Assembly (NCBI RefSeq): GCF_003352085.1
Contig: NZ_CP025804.1
Span: 3,162,001-3,226,000, forward strand
DNA from: Sulfitobacter sp. SK012
Lineage (GTDB): Bacteria; Pseudomonadota; Alphaproteobacteria; Rhodobacterales; Rhodobacteraceae
DNA length: 64,000 nt
Direction of reading: 5' to 3'
Below the pieces are notes generated by a model. That model did not search any database and was not told where the DNA came from. It worked only from the letters and a program-made list of their open reading frames with translations. Of this stretch, positions 63,763-64,000 are shown in pieces; within the stretch, counting starts at the first letter, position 1; every line of letters begins with the position of its first letter. The position numbers and the translations under genes were made by a program.

Positions 63763-64000
63763 TTAGTAATCTCTTTCAAAGAAGATACCGATGCTGGAAC
63801 TGTCATCTGAACCAACAGTCGCCCTGGCCTTCAAATTATCGGTAAGATCTAGGTTCAGCGATAAATCCGTTGTGCCATCAGACGAGGCGGTGACGTCAGT
63901 ATAGATATCTTCAGTCAGGTATTTACCGACACTGAGCTCCGTTTCGCCCTCAGAATTGGTTGAAACGTTCAGATCATCCAGACCAAAACTGTCACGCAAA
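63763..64000 (-). CDS. tamB: TamB-like protein, C-terminal end
   Basis: The last 78 residues of a protein running off the right edge. It ends with a beta-rich pattern: LSVGKYLTEDIYTDVTAS, LSLNLDLTDNLKARATVGSD and a final phenylalanine/tyrosine stretch GIFFERDY. This is the end of TamB (DUF490), the inner-membrane-anchored part of a complex that helps insert proteins and lipids in the outer membrane. Only the tail is visible, so the rest cannot be judged. Confidence 0.75.
   Translation of the reverse strand, partial: LRDSFGLDDLNVSTNSEGETELSVGKYLTEDIYTDVTASSDGTTDLSLNLDLTDNLKARATVGSDDSSSIGIFFERDY

Overview
The window looks like chromosome of a marine alphaproteobacterium of the Rhodobacterales (Roseobacter group). 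The grounds are a soxBDAG sarcosine oxidase operon, TRAP and ABC uptake systems, a complete inositol catabolic cluster, an Atm1-type exporter, a CcmI-RuvX-DUF1289 neighbourhood and many GTG/TTG starts. No rRNA, tRNA or CRISPR array was found. The genus cannot be fixed from this sequence.

Layout. 1-3.1 kb: end of a polysaccharide locus with two GT4 glycosyltransferases and a decayed flippase. 3.2-8.1 kb: two paralogous exported proteins, one with RTX repeats, separated and followed by transposase remnants. 8.1-13.3 kb: Atm1-like ABC exporter, LysM protein, LOG-family enzyme, superoxide dismutase and a small exported protein. 13.3-18.9 kb: sarcosine oxidase operon with an embedded FosA-like gene. 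19.1-24.0 kb: housekeeping genes (ccmI, ruvX, DUF1289, a 2OG oxygenase-like gene, a TauE/SafE permease, dusA). 24.1-30.6 kb: a scarred, gene-poor stretch with an integrase remnant next to dusA, a DMT permease, a DUF3604 protein, an IS110/phosphatase chimera and a VOC protein. 30.6-44.7 kb: myo-inositol uptake and catabolism with its LacI-type regulator and two matching palindromic operators. 44.9-56.6 kb: an unusual island, described below. 56.7-64.0 kb: a TRAP transporter, acetyl-CoA synthetase, a lectin-fold protein, a flavin reductase and the end of a TamB-like gene.

Inositol genes act together. The ABC importer (40.7-43.8 kb) brings in the substrate. IolG and two further Gfo/Idh/MocA dehydrogenases oxidise inositol isomers, then IolE, IolD, IolB, IolC and IolJ carry the product to central metabolism. 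Near-identical palindromes before iolD/36309 and before the transporter suggest one LacI regulon.

The most unusual region is 44.9-56.6 kb. It encodes an IcmJ/DotN-like zinc protein, a DUF4062-nSTAND NTPase running by a one-base frameshift into an ankyrin-repeat protein, a small protein sharing a C-terminal domain with that ankyrin protein, a soluble VirD4/TraG-like coupling ATPase, a patatin phospholipase and a two-helix channel-like protein with RCK, RyR and SLOG-like parts. No type IV secretion channel genes are present. I infer a conflict or defence system, or a coupling-complex-based effector system, of a kind I do not recognise as described.
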